Shown one piece after another: positions 17,529-26,262 of a stretch of 64,000 nucleotides of DNA. The number at the start of each line of letters is the position of its first letter. Within the stretch, counting starts at the first letter, position 1. The DNA is taken from assembly GCA_033857955.1 (NCBI GenBank), contig JAWVCW010000006.1, positions 186,001 to 250,000 on the forward strand, written 5' to 3'. Source of the stretch: Gaiellasilicea sp033857955 (GTDB lineage: Bacteria; Actinomycetota; Thermoleophilia; Gaiellales; Gaiellaceae). A program made the translations under genes and the position numbers. The notes under the pieces were generated by a model. The model saw only the letters and a program-made list of their open reading frames with translations. It did not search any database and was not told the DNA's origin.

Positions 17529-17558
17529 CTGAGCGAGTCTACCGCCCGCTCCGGAAGA

Positions 17559-18779
17559 TCAGCCCGGCGTGCCCGATGCAGTCAGAGCAATGTCGGCCCG
17601 GTACTGCGCGCCGGCGAAGGTGATCTGCTCGCAGCCCGCGTAGGCGCGATCGCGCGCCTCGCCGATCGTCGTACCCGTGCCGGTGACGGCCAGAATCCGC
17701 CCACCGTTCGTCACCAGCCGGTCGCCGTGCAGTGCCGTGCCGGCGTGGAAGACGAGCGCCCCCGCTGCCTCGGCGTTCTCGATCCCCTCGATCGTCGAGC
17801 CGGTGTCGGAGCGCTCCGGGTAGTCGCCGCCCGCGAGCACGACGGTGACCGCGGCGTCGTCGGTGGCGCTGAGCTCGACGCCCTCGAGGTCGCCTCCCGC
17901 CGCAGCCGTGAGGGCGCCGAGGAAGTCGCCCTCCAGACGAGGCAGGATCGACTGCGTCTCGGGATCGCCGAAGCGGCAGTTGAACTCGAGCACCTTCGGC
18001 CCGTCTGCCGTCAGCATCAGCCCGGCGAAGAGCACGCCGACGAACGGCGCGCCGCGCCGCGCCAGCTCCTCGACAACCGGCCGGTGGACCTGTTCGACGA
18101 GCTCCGCGACCTCGTCCGACCCCATTCCGGGAACCGGGGAGAAGGAGCCCATGCCACCGGTGTTCGGGCCCGTGTCGCCGTCGCCGATCCGCTTGAAGTC
18201 CTGCGCCGGCGCGAGCGGCACGACGGCACGCCCGTCGGCGAGCGCGAACACCGAAACCTCCTCGCCCGCCAGCAACTCCTCGATCACGATCGGTCCCGGG
18301 AAGGCCGCGGCCGCGCGCAAGGCCTCGTCGAGCTGCTCCGCCGTCTCGCAGACGAAGACACCCTTGCCAGCCGCCAGCCCGTCGACCTTGACGACGCACG
18401 GCGGGCGGGCAACCGCGAGCGTCTCGGCTGTCGGAACCCCGGCGGCGGCCAGCACCGCCTTGGCAAAGGTCTTCGAGCCCTCGATCCTCGCGGCTGCGCG
18501 GCCGGGCCCGAAGACGGCGACGCCGTTGCGGCGCAGCATGTCCGCGACGCCGGCGACGAGCGGCGCCTCCGGCCCGATGACGACGAGATCGACGTCGAGG
18601 CTGCGCGCGAGGCCGAGTAGGCTTTCGGCGTCCTCCGCCCGAACCGGATGGCAGTCGCCGAGCCGGGCGATCCCGGGATTGCCGGGGGCAGCGTGCAGCG
18701 ACCCCAGCCCAGGGGCCTGCGCGAGCTTCCACGCGAGCGCATGCTCGCGCCCGCCCGAACCGACCAGGAGCACCTTCAC
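17559..18779 (-). CDS. purD: Phosphoribosylamine-glycine ligase
   Basis: A 406-residue ATP-grasp enzyme. It begins VKVLLVGSGGREHALAW, has PCVVKVDGLAAGKGVFV as ATP-grasp core, and the PurD signature FNCRFGDPETQ near residue 287. It makes GAR from phosphoribosylamine and glycine. The GTG at 18779 is set by the family N-terminus; the frame is open upstream but runs antisense to the divergent gene at 18838. It is the first visible gene of the purine operon. Confidence 0.94.
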   Translation of the reverse strand: MKVLLVGSGGREHALAWKLAQAPGLGSLHAAPGNPGIARLGDCHPVRAEDAESLLGLARSLDVDLVVIGPEAPLVAGVADMLRRNGVAVFGPGRAAARIEGSKTFAKAVLAAAGVPTAETLAVARPPCVVKVDGLAAGKGVFVCETAEQLDEALRAAAAFPGPIVIEELLAGEEVSVFALADGRAVVPLAPAQDFKRIGDGDTGPNTGGMGSFSPVPGMGSDEVAELVEQVHRPVVEELARRGAPFVGVLFAGLMLTADGPKVLEFNCRFGDPETQSILPRLEGDFLGALTAAAGGDLEGVELSATDDAAVTVVLAGGDYPERSDTGSTIEGIENAEAAGALVFHAGTALHGDRLVTNGGRILAVTGTGTTIGEARDRAYAGCEQITFAGAQYRADIALTASGTPG

Positions 18780-18837
18780 GGCGGCCGAGTCTACTTCCCC
18801 GCGTTTGACGGGCGGCGCCGCCGCGCATGAGGGACGC

Positions 18838-19152
18838 ATGAGCATGAACGAGCCGGGGCTCGACCTGCACGAGTGGGAGACGCGCTGGGCGGAGCTCGAG
18901 GAAGCTCTCGCGGAGGATCCTGCCGGCGCGCTCGTCGAGGCGTGCGACGAGATCGAAGAGCTCCTCGTAGTGCGAGAGACCGACGCCGAGCTCACGTCGA
19001 CGATCGGCGACCTCGTGGCGGCTCTCGAGGCAGCGCGCGAGACCGCCGACCGGATCGAGCGCGGCGAGGACGTCGACCCCGGCGACATCGGCGCCGCCGT
19101 CGAGAACCTGCGCACGATCCACGCTGCGATCGGCCCCACCGGCCTCACCTAG
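18838..19152 (+). CDS. Small acidic helical protein of unknown function
   Basis: A 104-residue, strongly acidic protein, mostly helix, with heptad-like Leu/Ala/Glu runs (WAELEEALAEDPAGALVEA, DLVAALEAARETADRIE). No domain is recognised. It is divergent from purD with 58 bases between and is followed by a 9-bp hairpin that begins in its stop codon. A second ATG six bases in (18844) is an alternative start. The codon pattern matches neighbouring genes, so it is likely real. Confidence 0.6.
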   Translation: MSMNEPGLDLHEWETRWAELEEALAEDPAGALVEACDEIEELLVVRETDAELTSTIGDLVAALEAARETADRIERGEDVDPGDIGAAVENLRTIHAAIGPTGLT

Positions 19153-19175
19153 ACCGGTCTCGCTGGGACCGGTCT
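19151..19175 (+). terminator. Perfect 9-bp hairpin, terminator candidate
   Basis: AGACCGGTC (19151-19159) and GACCGGTCT (19167-19175) form a perfect stem around a 7-base loop. It starts within the TAG of the preceding gene and lies 30 bases ahead of the AEC permease start. No T-run follows. Confidence 0.5.
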
Positions 19176-19205
19176 CTCGGGAGCGCGCCGAAGTAGCCTC
19201 CGGGA

Positions 19206-20114
19206 GTGCTCGGCCAGAGCCTCCTTCTGCTCGTCTTCCTCCTCGCGGGCGCCGCGGTGCAGATGGCCGGCGCGCCGACGAGGCTGCGCGACGCGGTCTG
19301 GGTCACGTTCTTCTGGACGTTCTCGCCTGTCCTCGTGTTCGTCACCTTCCTGACGGTGAACCTGAACGAGGGCCTAGGCCGTGCGCTCGCGGCGGCGATC
19401 CTCGCGAGCTGGCTCGTCGGCTTGGCCGGCTACGCCTACGCGCGCCGGGTCGCGGCCGAGCGGGACGAGCGCGGCGCGCTGACCCTGGCTGCGGGCTTCG
19501 CCAACACCGGCTTCGTCGGCTTCCCGCTCGCGCAGCTCGCCTTCGGGGCCGACGGCCTCGCGCTCGCGGTGCTCTACGACCGGCTCGCCTGGCTCGTCCC
19601 AGCTTCATCGATCTCCACGACGATCGCCCGCCTGCACGGCCGGCGGAGGCTCGAGGTGTCGCCGCGCCACAGACTGCGGGCGCTGCTTGCGAACCCGCCG
19701 CTGCATGCCTTCTGGCTCGCGCTCGTGCTGCGAGCCACCGGCGTCGACGTCCCCGGAACGGCGTCGGCACAGCATCTCATGGGCACCGTGATCGGCCCCT
19801 ACGGCTTCTTCCTGCTCGGGCTGTCGCTGATACGCGAACGCGCTCCACAGCGGCCGCAGGAGCTACGGCGCGCCGCGGGCGCGGTCGCGATCCGCTTCGC
19901 CGGCGGGCCGCTGGCGCTACTCGGGACTGCGACGCTCCTCGGTGCGAACGTCCCCGGCGTCTTCTTCCTGCTCGCAGCGATGCCGAGCGCGTTCCACGTC
20001 CTGATCCTCGCGCGCGTCTACGACGTCCGGCCCCTGCTGCTGAACCGGATCGTCGTCGGCACGACCATCCCCGCAGTCGCGCTCGTCGTGCTCGTGACCG
20101 GAATCATGCGCTAG
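19206..20114 (+). CDS. AEC-family permease (auxin efflux carrier-like)
   Basis: A 302-residue inner-membrane protein with ten predicted helices. The family segment AGFANTGFVGFPLAQLAFG is clear near residue 95, and the C-terminal half repeats the fold (NRIVVGTTIPAVALVVLVTG). AEC proteins export organic anions such as malate or auxin-like acids; the substrate here is unknown. The start is GTG at 19206. It ends five bases from the convergent HD-GYP gene. Confidence 0.82.
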   Translation: MLGQSLLLLVFLLAGAAVQMAGAPTRLRDAVWVTFFWTFSPVLVFVTFLTVNLNEGLGRALAAAILASWLVGLAGYAYARRVAAERDERGALTLAAGFANTGFVGFPLAQLAFGADGLALAVLYDRLAWLVPASSISTTIARLHGRRRLEVSPRHRLRALLANPPLHAFWLALVLRATGVDVPGTASAQHLMGTVIGPYGFFLLGLSLIRERAPQRPQELRRAAGAVAIRFAGGPLALLGTATLLGANVPGVFFLLAAMPSAFHVLILARVYDVRPLLLNRIVVGTTIPAVALVVLVTGIMR

Positions 20115-20119
20115 GAGTC

Positions 20120-21487
20120 CTAGACGGGCCTGGCGGCGACCCGGGCGAGCGCCTCGACCACATCCGGATCGAACTGCGTCCCGGCGCAGCGGCGGAGCTC
20201 CTCGAGCGCCTCCTCCGCCGAGCGTCCAGCGCGGTAGGGCCGGTCGGTCGTGATCGCGCTGTAGGCATCGCAGCAGCACACGATCCGGGCGACAAGCGGG
20301 ATCTCGTCCCCGACGAGCCCGTCGGGGTAGCCGCCGCCGCCGTAGCGCTCGTGACAGGAGCGAACGAGACTGCCGACGTTGCCGAGCACACCGCCGACCC
20401 GGTCGAGCATCGCCTCGCCGACGACCGTGTGCGTCTCGACGATCGCGCGCTCCTCCGGTGTGAGCGGCCCGGGCTTGTTGATGATCTCGTTCGGGATCCG
20501 GATCTTGCCGACGTCGTGCAACAGCGCCACGAATTCGGTATCGCGGCGATCGCGCGAGTCGAGCCCGAGCTCCTCGGCCACGGCGATCGAGAGCCAGACG
20601 ACATCGCGGCTGTGCGAGCCGGTGTAGGCGTCGTCGGCCTCGACGACGTCCCCGAGCAGGAGCGCGGTACCGCGGTAGGCATGGCTGAGCTCGAGTGCGT
20701 GATCGACCCGGCTGCGTCGCTCGCCCGCGAAGGTGCGTAGGAGCCCGGCGAGCGGGAGCACGAGCAGGAACGCACCAGCATGGTCGACGGCCGCGAGCGC
20801 GGCGAGAAGCCCGATCGGCGCGAGCGTCGCGTCCACTCCCCACGCGACGGACAGGTCGCGGATGAACAGCCGCGGCGAGATTCCGAGCGCGATCCGCGCG
20901 TGCACCGTCGCGTTTGCGAAGTCGCAGGCGAACTGGGCTGCGAGCGCCCCGAGCAGCACGAGCACGGCAGCCTCGCCGGGTGCGGGACCGCCGGCGACGA
21001 CCAGGACGAGAACCGGACCGAGTGAGTACAGCGCCTCGCCCAGCCGTCCGAGCACACGTTCGAGCCGGATCCGGCCCTCGACCAGCTCGAGCACGTTTCC
21101 GAGCATCACCCCGGCCGCGACACAGAGTGGCACGAGCTCGAGCGGGAGCAGGAAGAGCATCGGCACAAAGACGAGCTGCGTTCCGACGGCGAGCCCCGGC
21201 CCGACCTCGAACTCGACGTTGTAGGCGAGCGCGTAGGCGCCGACGAGCATCGCGACGAGGAGCGGCGAGGCGGCCGTCCCCGAGTGGTGCAACACGGCGA
21301 GCGGGACCGCGACTGTGAGGAAGACGCCGCCGGTGAGCATGCTCGCCCAGAGCCCCCGGCTGCCGAGGCGCTGGCGCCGGCGCGCGCGCCCGTCCTCGAT
21401 CGGCTGGTCGCGGGCAGGGTCGAGATCGACCGCCGGCCGCGCCGCCGGCTCCGCGGACCAGGCGTCAGTTCCGACCACAGTGCTCAC
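20120..21487 (-). CDS. Membrane-anchored HD-GYP domain protein
   Basis: A 455-residue protein: a polar N-terminus, about seven membrane helices (residues 45-265) and a C-terminal HD-GYP domain. The metal motifs are LLHDVGKIRIPNEI (HD) and RSCHERYGGGGYPDGL, the variant of HHExxDGxGYP. Such proteins hydrolyse cyclic di-GMP or related cyclic dinucleotides; loss of one His in the HHE motif means activity is not certain. The membrane part resembles an integral sensory module. No GGDEF protein is nearby. Confidence 0.82.
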   Translation of the reverse strand: MSTVVGTDAWSAEPAARPAVDLDPARDQPIEDGRARRRQRLGSRGLWASMLTGGVFLTVAVPLAVLHHSGTAASPLLVAMLVGAYALAYNVEFEVGPGLAVGTQLVFVPMLFLLPLELVPLCVAAGVMLGNVLELVEGRIRLERVLGRLGEALYSLGPVLVLVVAGGPAPGEAAVLVLLGALAAQFACDFANATVHARIALGISPRLFIRDLSVAWGVDATLAPIGLLAALAAVDHAGAFLLVLPLAGLLRTFAGERRSRVDHALELSHAYRGTALLLGDVVEADDAYTGSHSRDVVWLSIAVAEELGLDSRDRRDTEFVALLHDVGKIRIPNEIINKPGPLTPEERAIVETHTVVGEAMLDRVGGVLGNVGSLVRSCHERYGGGGYPDGLVGDEIPLVARIVCCCDAYSAITTDRPYRAGRSAEEALEELRRCAGTQFDPDVVEALARVAARPV

Positions 21488-21638
21488 GTTCGAGTATCGG
21501 AGACCGCCGGGGGCACTCAGGTCACTCGATCAAGGGATTAAAACCTAGCCTCGCCCTCACCCGGGAGGGGGATGCCCGTCACGCGGACCCGCGGAGACTG
21601 AGATCACTGCGGTGCGGACGAAAGGGAGAAGGCTGAAC

Positions 21639-22292
21639 ATGAACGTTGCGGCGATTTCACGGAGGAGTGCTCGGAACCTGGTAGCGCTGCTCACGGCGCT
21701 GGTCGCGCTGGCGGCTGCATCGGCCTCGCCGGCCGCGGCTGCAGACGGATCGCTGCTCGGGTGCGGCTACCAGCCGGTTCATCCGTTCATGCGCTTCCTC
21801 GATCCGCTCCCCTACACGCTCCTTCCCGGCGGCGACTTCGAGTCGGGCGCGCAGGGTTGGAACCTCTCCGGCGGCGCGCGCGTCGTCGGCGGCAACGAGT
21901 CCTTCTTCGCGACGTCGGCGCGTGACTCGCATTCGCTGCTCCTGCCTGCCGGCAGCTCTGCCACGAGCCCGACGATGTGCATGGGCCTCGTGCTGCCGAT
22001 CGTCCGTTACTTCTCCAGCGGCGGCGCCGCACTCTCGTACCTGCGGGTCGAGGCGGTCTACACGGACGCTTCCGGGCGCCAGCGCTCGCTCGACCTCCTT
22101 CCCCCGGGCGTGCCTTCGAAGTCGTGGTCACCGGGCCTCCCTGCTCTGCAGCTGCTCGGTGCGGTGAACGCGCTGACGCTGAACGGGCTCACGTCCGAGA
22201 TCGCGCTCCGCTTCACGCCGCGCGGGACGCTCTTCGGGAGCGGCACGTGGCAGGTCGACGACATCTACGTCGATCCCTGGAAGGTGATCTAG
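21639..22292 (+). CDS. Secreted protein of unknown function
   Basis: A 217-residue protein with a signal peptide ending near ASPAAAADG and a beta-rich mature part. It contains LPGGDFESGAQGWNLSGGAR and later WQVDDIYVDPW, which resemble the edges of carbohydrate-binding, jelly-roll-like modules. Its role is unknown. The ATG at 21639 has GGGAGAAGG ahead. It is isolated: divergent from the HD-GYP gene, with 151 bases between that hold no other gene, and convergent on purA. Confidence 0.65.
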   Translation: MNVAAISRRSARNLVALLTALVALAAASASPAAAADGSLLGCGYQPVHPFMRFLDPLPYTLLPGGDFESGAQGWNLSGGARVVGGNESFFATSARDSHSLLLPAGSSATSPTMCMGLVLPIVRYFSSGGAALSYLRVEAVYTDASGRQRSLDLLPPGVPSKSWSPGLPALQLLGAVNALTLNGLTSEIALRFTPRGTLFGSGTWQVDDIYVDPWKVI

Positions 22293-22296
22293 GAGC

Positions 22297-23571
22297 TCAC
22301 GCCGCCGCGAGCACCTGCTCGCGCGCGGCTCCCGTCCCGACGAGCCGGACCGGCACGTCGAGTGCGTGCTCGACCAGTTGCACGTAGGCGCGAGCCGCAT
22401 CGGGAAGGTCGGCGATCGTCTCGCAGTCGTCGAGCGGCTCGCCCCAGCCGGAGACCGTTTCCATCACGGGCACCGCGTGGTGGAAGTCGCTCTGGTGCGC
22501 CGGGAAGTCGGCCGTCTCGTCTCCGTCCGGCAGCCGGTAACGGGCGCACACCTGCAGCTCGTCGAAGGCGGAGAGCACGTCGAGCTTCGTCAGCGCGAGC
22601 GAGGTGATCCCGTTCAGACGGACGGCGTAGCGGAGCGCGACGAGGTCCAGCCAGCCGGGCCGCCGCTCCCGGCCGGTGACCGTGCCGAACTCCTGTCCGA
22701 GCTCCCGCACCTGGTCGCCGATCTCGGCGTCCATCTCGCTCGGGAACGGCCCGGCGCCGACGCGCGTGACGTAGGCCTTCGAGACGCCGAGCACCTCGTC
22801 GATGCGCGTCGGCCCGATCCCGATCCCCGTCGCGGCCGCGCCGGCGATCGGGTTCGACGACGTGACGAACGGATACGTGCCGTGGTCGAGGTCGAGCAAC
22901 GTCCCCTGCGCGCCTTCGAGCAAGACGCGCTGGCCGGCGCGGAGGGCCTGGTCGACGAGCAGTGACGTGTCCGCGACGTACGGGCGCAAGCGCTGCGCAA
23001 AGCCCTCGTACCGCGACGCGACGTCGTCCAACTCGAACGGCTCGTGCTCGTAGACGCGCACGAGCCAGACGTTCTTCTCGGCCAGTGCGACTTCGATCTT
23101 CTGGCGCAGGATCTTCGCGTCGAGCAGGTCCTGGATGCGGATCCCGATGCGCGTCGCCTTGTCGGCATAGGCAGGCCCGATGCCGCGTCGCGTCGTCCCG
23201 ATCTGAAGCTTGCCGAGCCGCTTCTCGCTCGCGCCGTCGATCGCGATGTGCCAGGGCATGATCAGGTGCGCGTTGCCGGAGATCTTGAGCGGGTCGGCGC
23301 TGATCCCGCGCCCTTCCAGATCGTCGATCTCGCCGAGCAGCACCTCGGGGTCGACGACGCAGCCGGCGCCGAGGACGCTCACTTTGCCGGAGAGAATCCC
23401 GGAAGGAAGCTGGCGGAACTTGAACGTCTCGCCGTCGACGATCACGGTGTGGCCGGCATTCGGCCCACCCTGGTAGCGGCAGACGACATCCGACTCCTGG
23501 GCGAGCAGGTCGACGATCTTGCCCTTTCCTTCGTCGCCCCACTGCGCACCGACGATGACGGTGGCAGGCAC
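22297..23571 (-). CDS. purA: Adenylosuccinate synthetase
   Basis: A 424-residue PurA. The GTP-binding start VIVGAQWGDEGKGKIVDLLA and the signature QGGPNAGHT near residue 35 are exact; GIGPAYADKATR carries the IMP-binding segment. It makes adenylosuccinate from IMP, aspartate and GTP, feeding purB. It is separate from the purD-purQ operon and lies downstream of the dnaB cluster on the same strand. Confidence 0.95.
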   Translation of the reverse strand: MPATVIVGAQWGDEGKGKIVDLLAQESDVVCRYQGGPNAGHTVIVDGETFKFRQLPSGILSGKVSVLGAGCVVDPEVLLGEIDDLEGRGISADPLKISGNAHLIMPWHIAIDGASEKRLGKLQIGTTRRGIGPAYADKATRIGIRIQDLLDAKILRQKIEVALAEKNVWLVRVYEHEPFELDDVASRYEGFAQRLRPYVADTSLLVDQALRAGQRVLLEGAQGTLLDLDHGTYPFVTSSNPIAGAAATGIGIGPTRIDEVLGVSKAYVTRVGAGPFPSEMDAEIGDQVRELGQEFGTVTGRERRPGWLDLVALRYAVRLNGITSLALTKLDVLSAFDELQVCARYRLPDGDETADFPAHQSDFHHAVPVMETVSGWGEPLDDCETIADLPDAARAYVQLVEHALDVPVRLVGTGAAREQVLAAA

Positions 23572-23589
23572 AGCGGCAGTCTGCCGGAT

Positions 23590-23799
23590 CTAGACGGAGA
23601 GCACGCCGATGGGCGCGTGATTGGCGCGTTCCACGCGAATGTCGTGCCCGCGACTGCAGGTCACGGCGCTGTGCTCGCGGTCAAGCTCCAGCCGCCCCTC
23701 CACCTGCGCGGCGAGGTATCCGTGCTCTGTGGCGCACTCCTCGCAGACGACGGTGTACGACGTCGCCCGCGGCGAGAGCCAGATCGTCTGATCGATCAT
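23590..23799 (-). CDS. Small cysteine-containing protein (possible zinc ribbon)
   Basis: A 69-residue protein starting at ATG 23799 behind AAGGAGTAGGG. It has CEEC near residue 18, and CSRGHD near 49 could complete a Cys3-His zinc site. It is basic at the end and has no membrane segment. No named domain is recognised. It lies between dnaB and purA on the same strand. A 6-bp palindrome (CCTTCG-AA-CGAAGG, 23811-23824) lies just upstream, next to the ribosome site. Confidence 0.6.
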   Translation of the reverse strand: MIDQTIWLSPRATSYTVVCEECATEHGYLAAQVEGRLELDREHSAVTCSRGHDIRVERANHAPIGVLSV

Positions 23800-23916
23800 C
23801 CCTACTCCTTCCTTCGAACGAAGGTCATGGCATACGGCCGGGTGAGCGGTTCCTGGCGCGTCGCGCGCGGTGCGTAGGCCGGTGGAACACCGCTCAAGCA
23901 CGGGCCGCCGGCTGGA

Positions 23917-23932
23917 GCGCCGCGAGCGGCGC
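23917..23932 (-). terminator. 7-bp perfect hairpin after dnaB
   Basis: GCGCCGC (23917-23923) and GCGGCGC (23926-23932) pair around GA. It lies 24 bases past the dnaB stop on the minus strand. A similar GAGCGCCGCCAGCGGCG motif appears at 32432, so it may be a repeated GC hairpin rather than a true terminator. Confidence 0.4.
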
Positions 23933-23956
23933 GAGGCGCAGCCGGCCAGGGGCCGC

Positions 23957-25315
23957 TCACGCTGCGGCCAGGTCGGCGAACTTGGCGTAGCGCTTCAGGA
24001 ACGAGAGCTTGATCGTGTCGGTCGGCCCGTTCCTGTGCTTGGCGAGGATCAACTCTGCGATCCCCTGGGAGTCGGACTCCTCGCCGTTGTAGTACTCGTC
24101 GCGATAGACGAAGCCGACCAGGTCGGCGTCCTGCTCGATCGACCCCGACTCGCGCAGGTCGGAGAGGATCGGGCGCTTGTCGTGCCGTTGCTCGACCGCG
24201 CGCGAGAGCTGCGAGAGGGCGAGGATCGGCACCTCGAGGTCGCGCGCGAGGATCTTCAGCTGGCGCGAGATCTGGGACACCTCCTGGACGCGGTTCTCGG
24301 AGTTGCCGCCCGAGGTCATCAGCTGGAGGTAGTCGACGATGATCAGGCCCAGCTTCGGCTCGCGGGACTTCAGCCGGCGCGCCTTCGAACGGATCTCCAT
24401 CATCGTGATCGAGCCGGTGTCGTCGACCCAGATCGGCGCCTTCATCAGCTTGTCGCAGGCCGCCGTCAGGCGCGGCCAGTCCTCCGGCTTCAGCTTGCCG
24501 GTGCGCAGGCTCTGCGACTCGACCTTCGCCTCGCTGCACATCATCCGCTGCGTCACCTCGCTCTTCGACATCTCGAGCGTGAAGAGCGCCACGGGGACGT
24601 CGTGCCGCACGGCGAGGTTCTGCGCCATGTTCAGCGCGAGCGCCGACTTCCCCATCGACGGGCGGGCGGCGATGATGATCAGGTTCCCCGGCTGGAAGCC
24701 CGACGTGAGCTTGTCGAGCTCCTTGAAGCCGGTGGGGCAGCCCGTGACGTCGGCGCCGGCCTCGTACAGGTGCATGATCCGCTCGAAGCTCTCCTTGAGC
24801 AGCCCTTCGATGTGGCTGAAGTCGCTCGTGACCCGCTGCTGGGCGAGGTCGAAGACGATCTGCTCCGCCCGGTCGACGAGGTCCGTGGTCTCGCCGGGCC
24901 GGTCCTGTCCGAGCCGCGCGATCTCAGCGCCCGCCCGAACGAGCCCGCGGAGCGTCGCCATCTCACGCACGATCCGTGCGTAGTGGGCCGCGTTCGCCGT
25001 GGCCGGGACGAGGGCCGCGAGCTCGTGGATGCGGGCCCGGCCGCCGACCTGCTCGAGCTCGCCGCGCTCCTCGAGCGAGTCGACGAGCGTGATCGCGTCG
25101 ACCGGCTCGCCCTGCTGGTAGAGCGCGAGGCAGGCTCGGAAGACGAGCCCGTGGCTCTCACGGTAGAAGTCGTTCGCGGAGAGGATCTCGGTGACCGCTC
25201 CGATCGCGCCCGGCGAGAGCAGCATCGCGCCCAGCACCGACTCCTCGGCCTCGAGGTTCTGCGGCGGGACGTGCGGTGATTGTGCCGAGGGGGGAACTGA
25301 GGCGACCTGGGACAT
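23957..25315 (-). CDS. dnaB: Replicative DNA helicase DnaB
   Basis: A 452-residue DnaB without an intein. The N-terminal domain begins PPQNLEAEESVLGAMLLSPG; Walker A is ARPSMGKSALAL near residue 225, and the Walker B region is PKLGLIIVDYLQLM. PILSDLRESGSIEQDADLV and the late FRNGPTD-like segment (KHRNGPTDTIKLSFL) complete the RecA core. It unwinds DNA at the replication fork as a hexamer. It stands 234 bases downstream of rplI, the usual order in many bacteria. Confidence 0.96.
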   Translation of the reverse strand: MSQVASVPPSAQSPHVPPQNLEAEESVLGAMLLSPGAIGAVTEILSANDFYRESHGLVFRACLALYQQGEPVDAITLVDSLEERGELEQVGGRARIHELAALVPATANAAHYARIVREMATLRGLVRAGAEIARLGQDRPGETTDLVDRAEQIVFDLAQQRVTSDFSHIEGLLKESFERIMHLYEAGADVTGCPTGFKELDKLTSGFQPGNLIIIAARPSMGKSALALNMAQNLAVRHDVPVALFTLEMSKSEVTQRMMCSEAKVESQSLRTGKLKPEDWPRLTAACDKLMKAPIWVDDTGSITMMEIRSKARRLKSREPKLGLIIVDYLQLMTSGGNSENRVQEVSQISRQLKILARDLEVPILALSQLSRAVEQRHDKRPILSDLRESGSIEQDADLVGFVYRDEYYNGEESDSQGIAELILAKHRNGPTDTIKLSFLKRYAKFADLAAA

Positions 25316-25507
25316 GGCCTCCCCATTAGAGCCGCAGCGGCGGACGGCCTCAAGCCTGGGGATTCACAGGCGGCGGTGCGCAGCTGCGGCGGCGATTTGC
25401 AGGCAGAAGGAACGCCCGTTCGCAGCGTTCTCCACGAGCGAGGGCCGCGCCGGTCTCAGCCCGTCCACAGGGGACATGCCCGCTTCTGCCGGAGAGAGCG
25501 GGAAGTT

Positions 25508-25543
25508 CACAGCGTGCTCCACAGAGCTGTGGAGCACGCTGTG
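25508..25543 (-). terminator. Perfect 17-bp inverted repeat between rplI and dnaB
   Basis: CACAGCGTGCTCCACAG (25508-25524) and its exact complement (25527-25543) flank AG. On the minus strand it follows the rplI stop by six bases, so it probably ends the ribosomal operon or attenuates into dnaB. TTTTCCACA on the minus strand (25541-25549), one mismatch from the classic DnaA box, overlaps its edge. The rest of the gap, 25316-25507, holds no gene and presumably the dnaB promoter. Confidence 0.65.
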
Positions 25544-25549
25544 GAAAAC

Positions 25550-26260
25550 CTACGGCTCCTCGGTCTCCTCGGGCTGGGCGGCTTCGGGCTGGGCCTCCGC
25601 GGCCGGCGCGAGCTCAGCCTCAGGCTGGGGCTCGTCGTCCGCCTCGGCCGCTGCTTCGGCCGCTGTCTTGGTCTCCGGCTCCTCTGCCTCCAACTCGACC
25701 TCGAGCGCGGCCTCGGCCTCGGCCCGGTGGGCGTCCGCCTCGGCCTGCGCAGCCGCCTGCACCTCGGCCTCGGCGGCCTCCATCGCGGCCAGCTCCTCCT
25801 CGGGCGGCAGCTCGCCACCCTCGGGCACGACCAGGGTCTTCACTTCGACGGTGACGTTCTCGAAGAGCTGGATCGGAACCGCGTACCGGCCGATCCGCCT
25901 GATCGAGTCCGTGTCGATCTTCTTGCGATCGACGCGGATCTTGTGGTCTGCCCAGATCCTGTCGGCGATGTCGGTCGTCGTCACCGAGCCGAAGAGCGCG
26001 CCGGTCGGCCCCGACTTGACGTCGAAGCTCAGCTCGGCCTGGCGGAGCACATCGGCGATCTGGTTCGCCTGTTCGACCGTGCGTGCCTCGTTGCGGGCGC
26101 GTTGCTCCTCGATCCGCTTCAGCTCCGCGACACGGCCCGACGTGGCCGGCTCGGCGAGCTTGCGCGGGAGGAGGAAGTTGCGGGCGTAGCCGCGGGCGAC
26201 GTTCACGACCTCACCCCGGAGCCCGACCTTGTCGACGTCCTTCAGGAGGATGACCTCCAT
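25550..26260 (-). CDS. rplI: Ribosomal protein bL9 with long acidic C-terminal tail
   Basis: A 236-residue protein. The first 150 or so residues are a normal L9: MEVILLKDVDKVGLRGEVV, the signature region VARGYARNFLLPRKLA, a connecting helix and the C-domain ending near VTVEVKTLVVPEGG. After that comes a tail of about 85 residues made almost only of Ala, Glu, Pro and a few Asp and Gln. Typical L9 stops near 150. The tail would extend from the ribosome surface or form a separate helix. It is the last gene of rpsF-ssb-rpsR-rplI. Confidence 0.95.
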   Translation of the reverse strand: MEVILLKDVDKVGLRGEVVNVARGYARNFLLPRKLAEPATSGRVAELKRIEEQRARNEARTVEQANQIADVLRQAELSFDVKSGPTGALFGSVTTTDIADRIWADHKIRVDRKKIDTDSIRRIGRYAVPIQLFENVTVEVKTLVVPEGGELPPEEELAAMEAAEAEVQAAAQAEADAHRAEAEAALEVELEAEEPETKTAAEAAAEADDEPQPEAELAPAAEAQPEAAQPEETEEP

Positions 26261-26262
26261 CG

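Noticed and set aside
16224..18620. Very long plus-strand open frame (about 798 codons) opposite purB and purD
   Set aside because: It is the antisense of two certain genes; the composition is Arg/Glu/His rich as expected of antisense GC-rich frames, and there is no recognisable domain.
25316..25549. Replication origin between rplI and dnaB
   Set aside because: Some DnaA-box-like words and a strong palindrome are present, but there is no dnaA, dnaN or rpmH and no AT-rich unwinding region.
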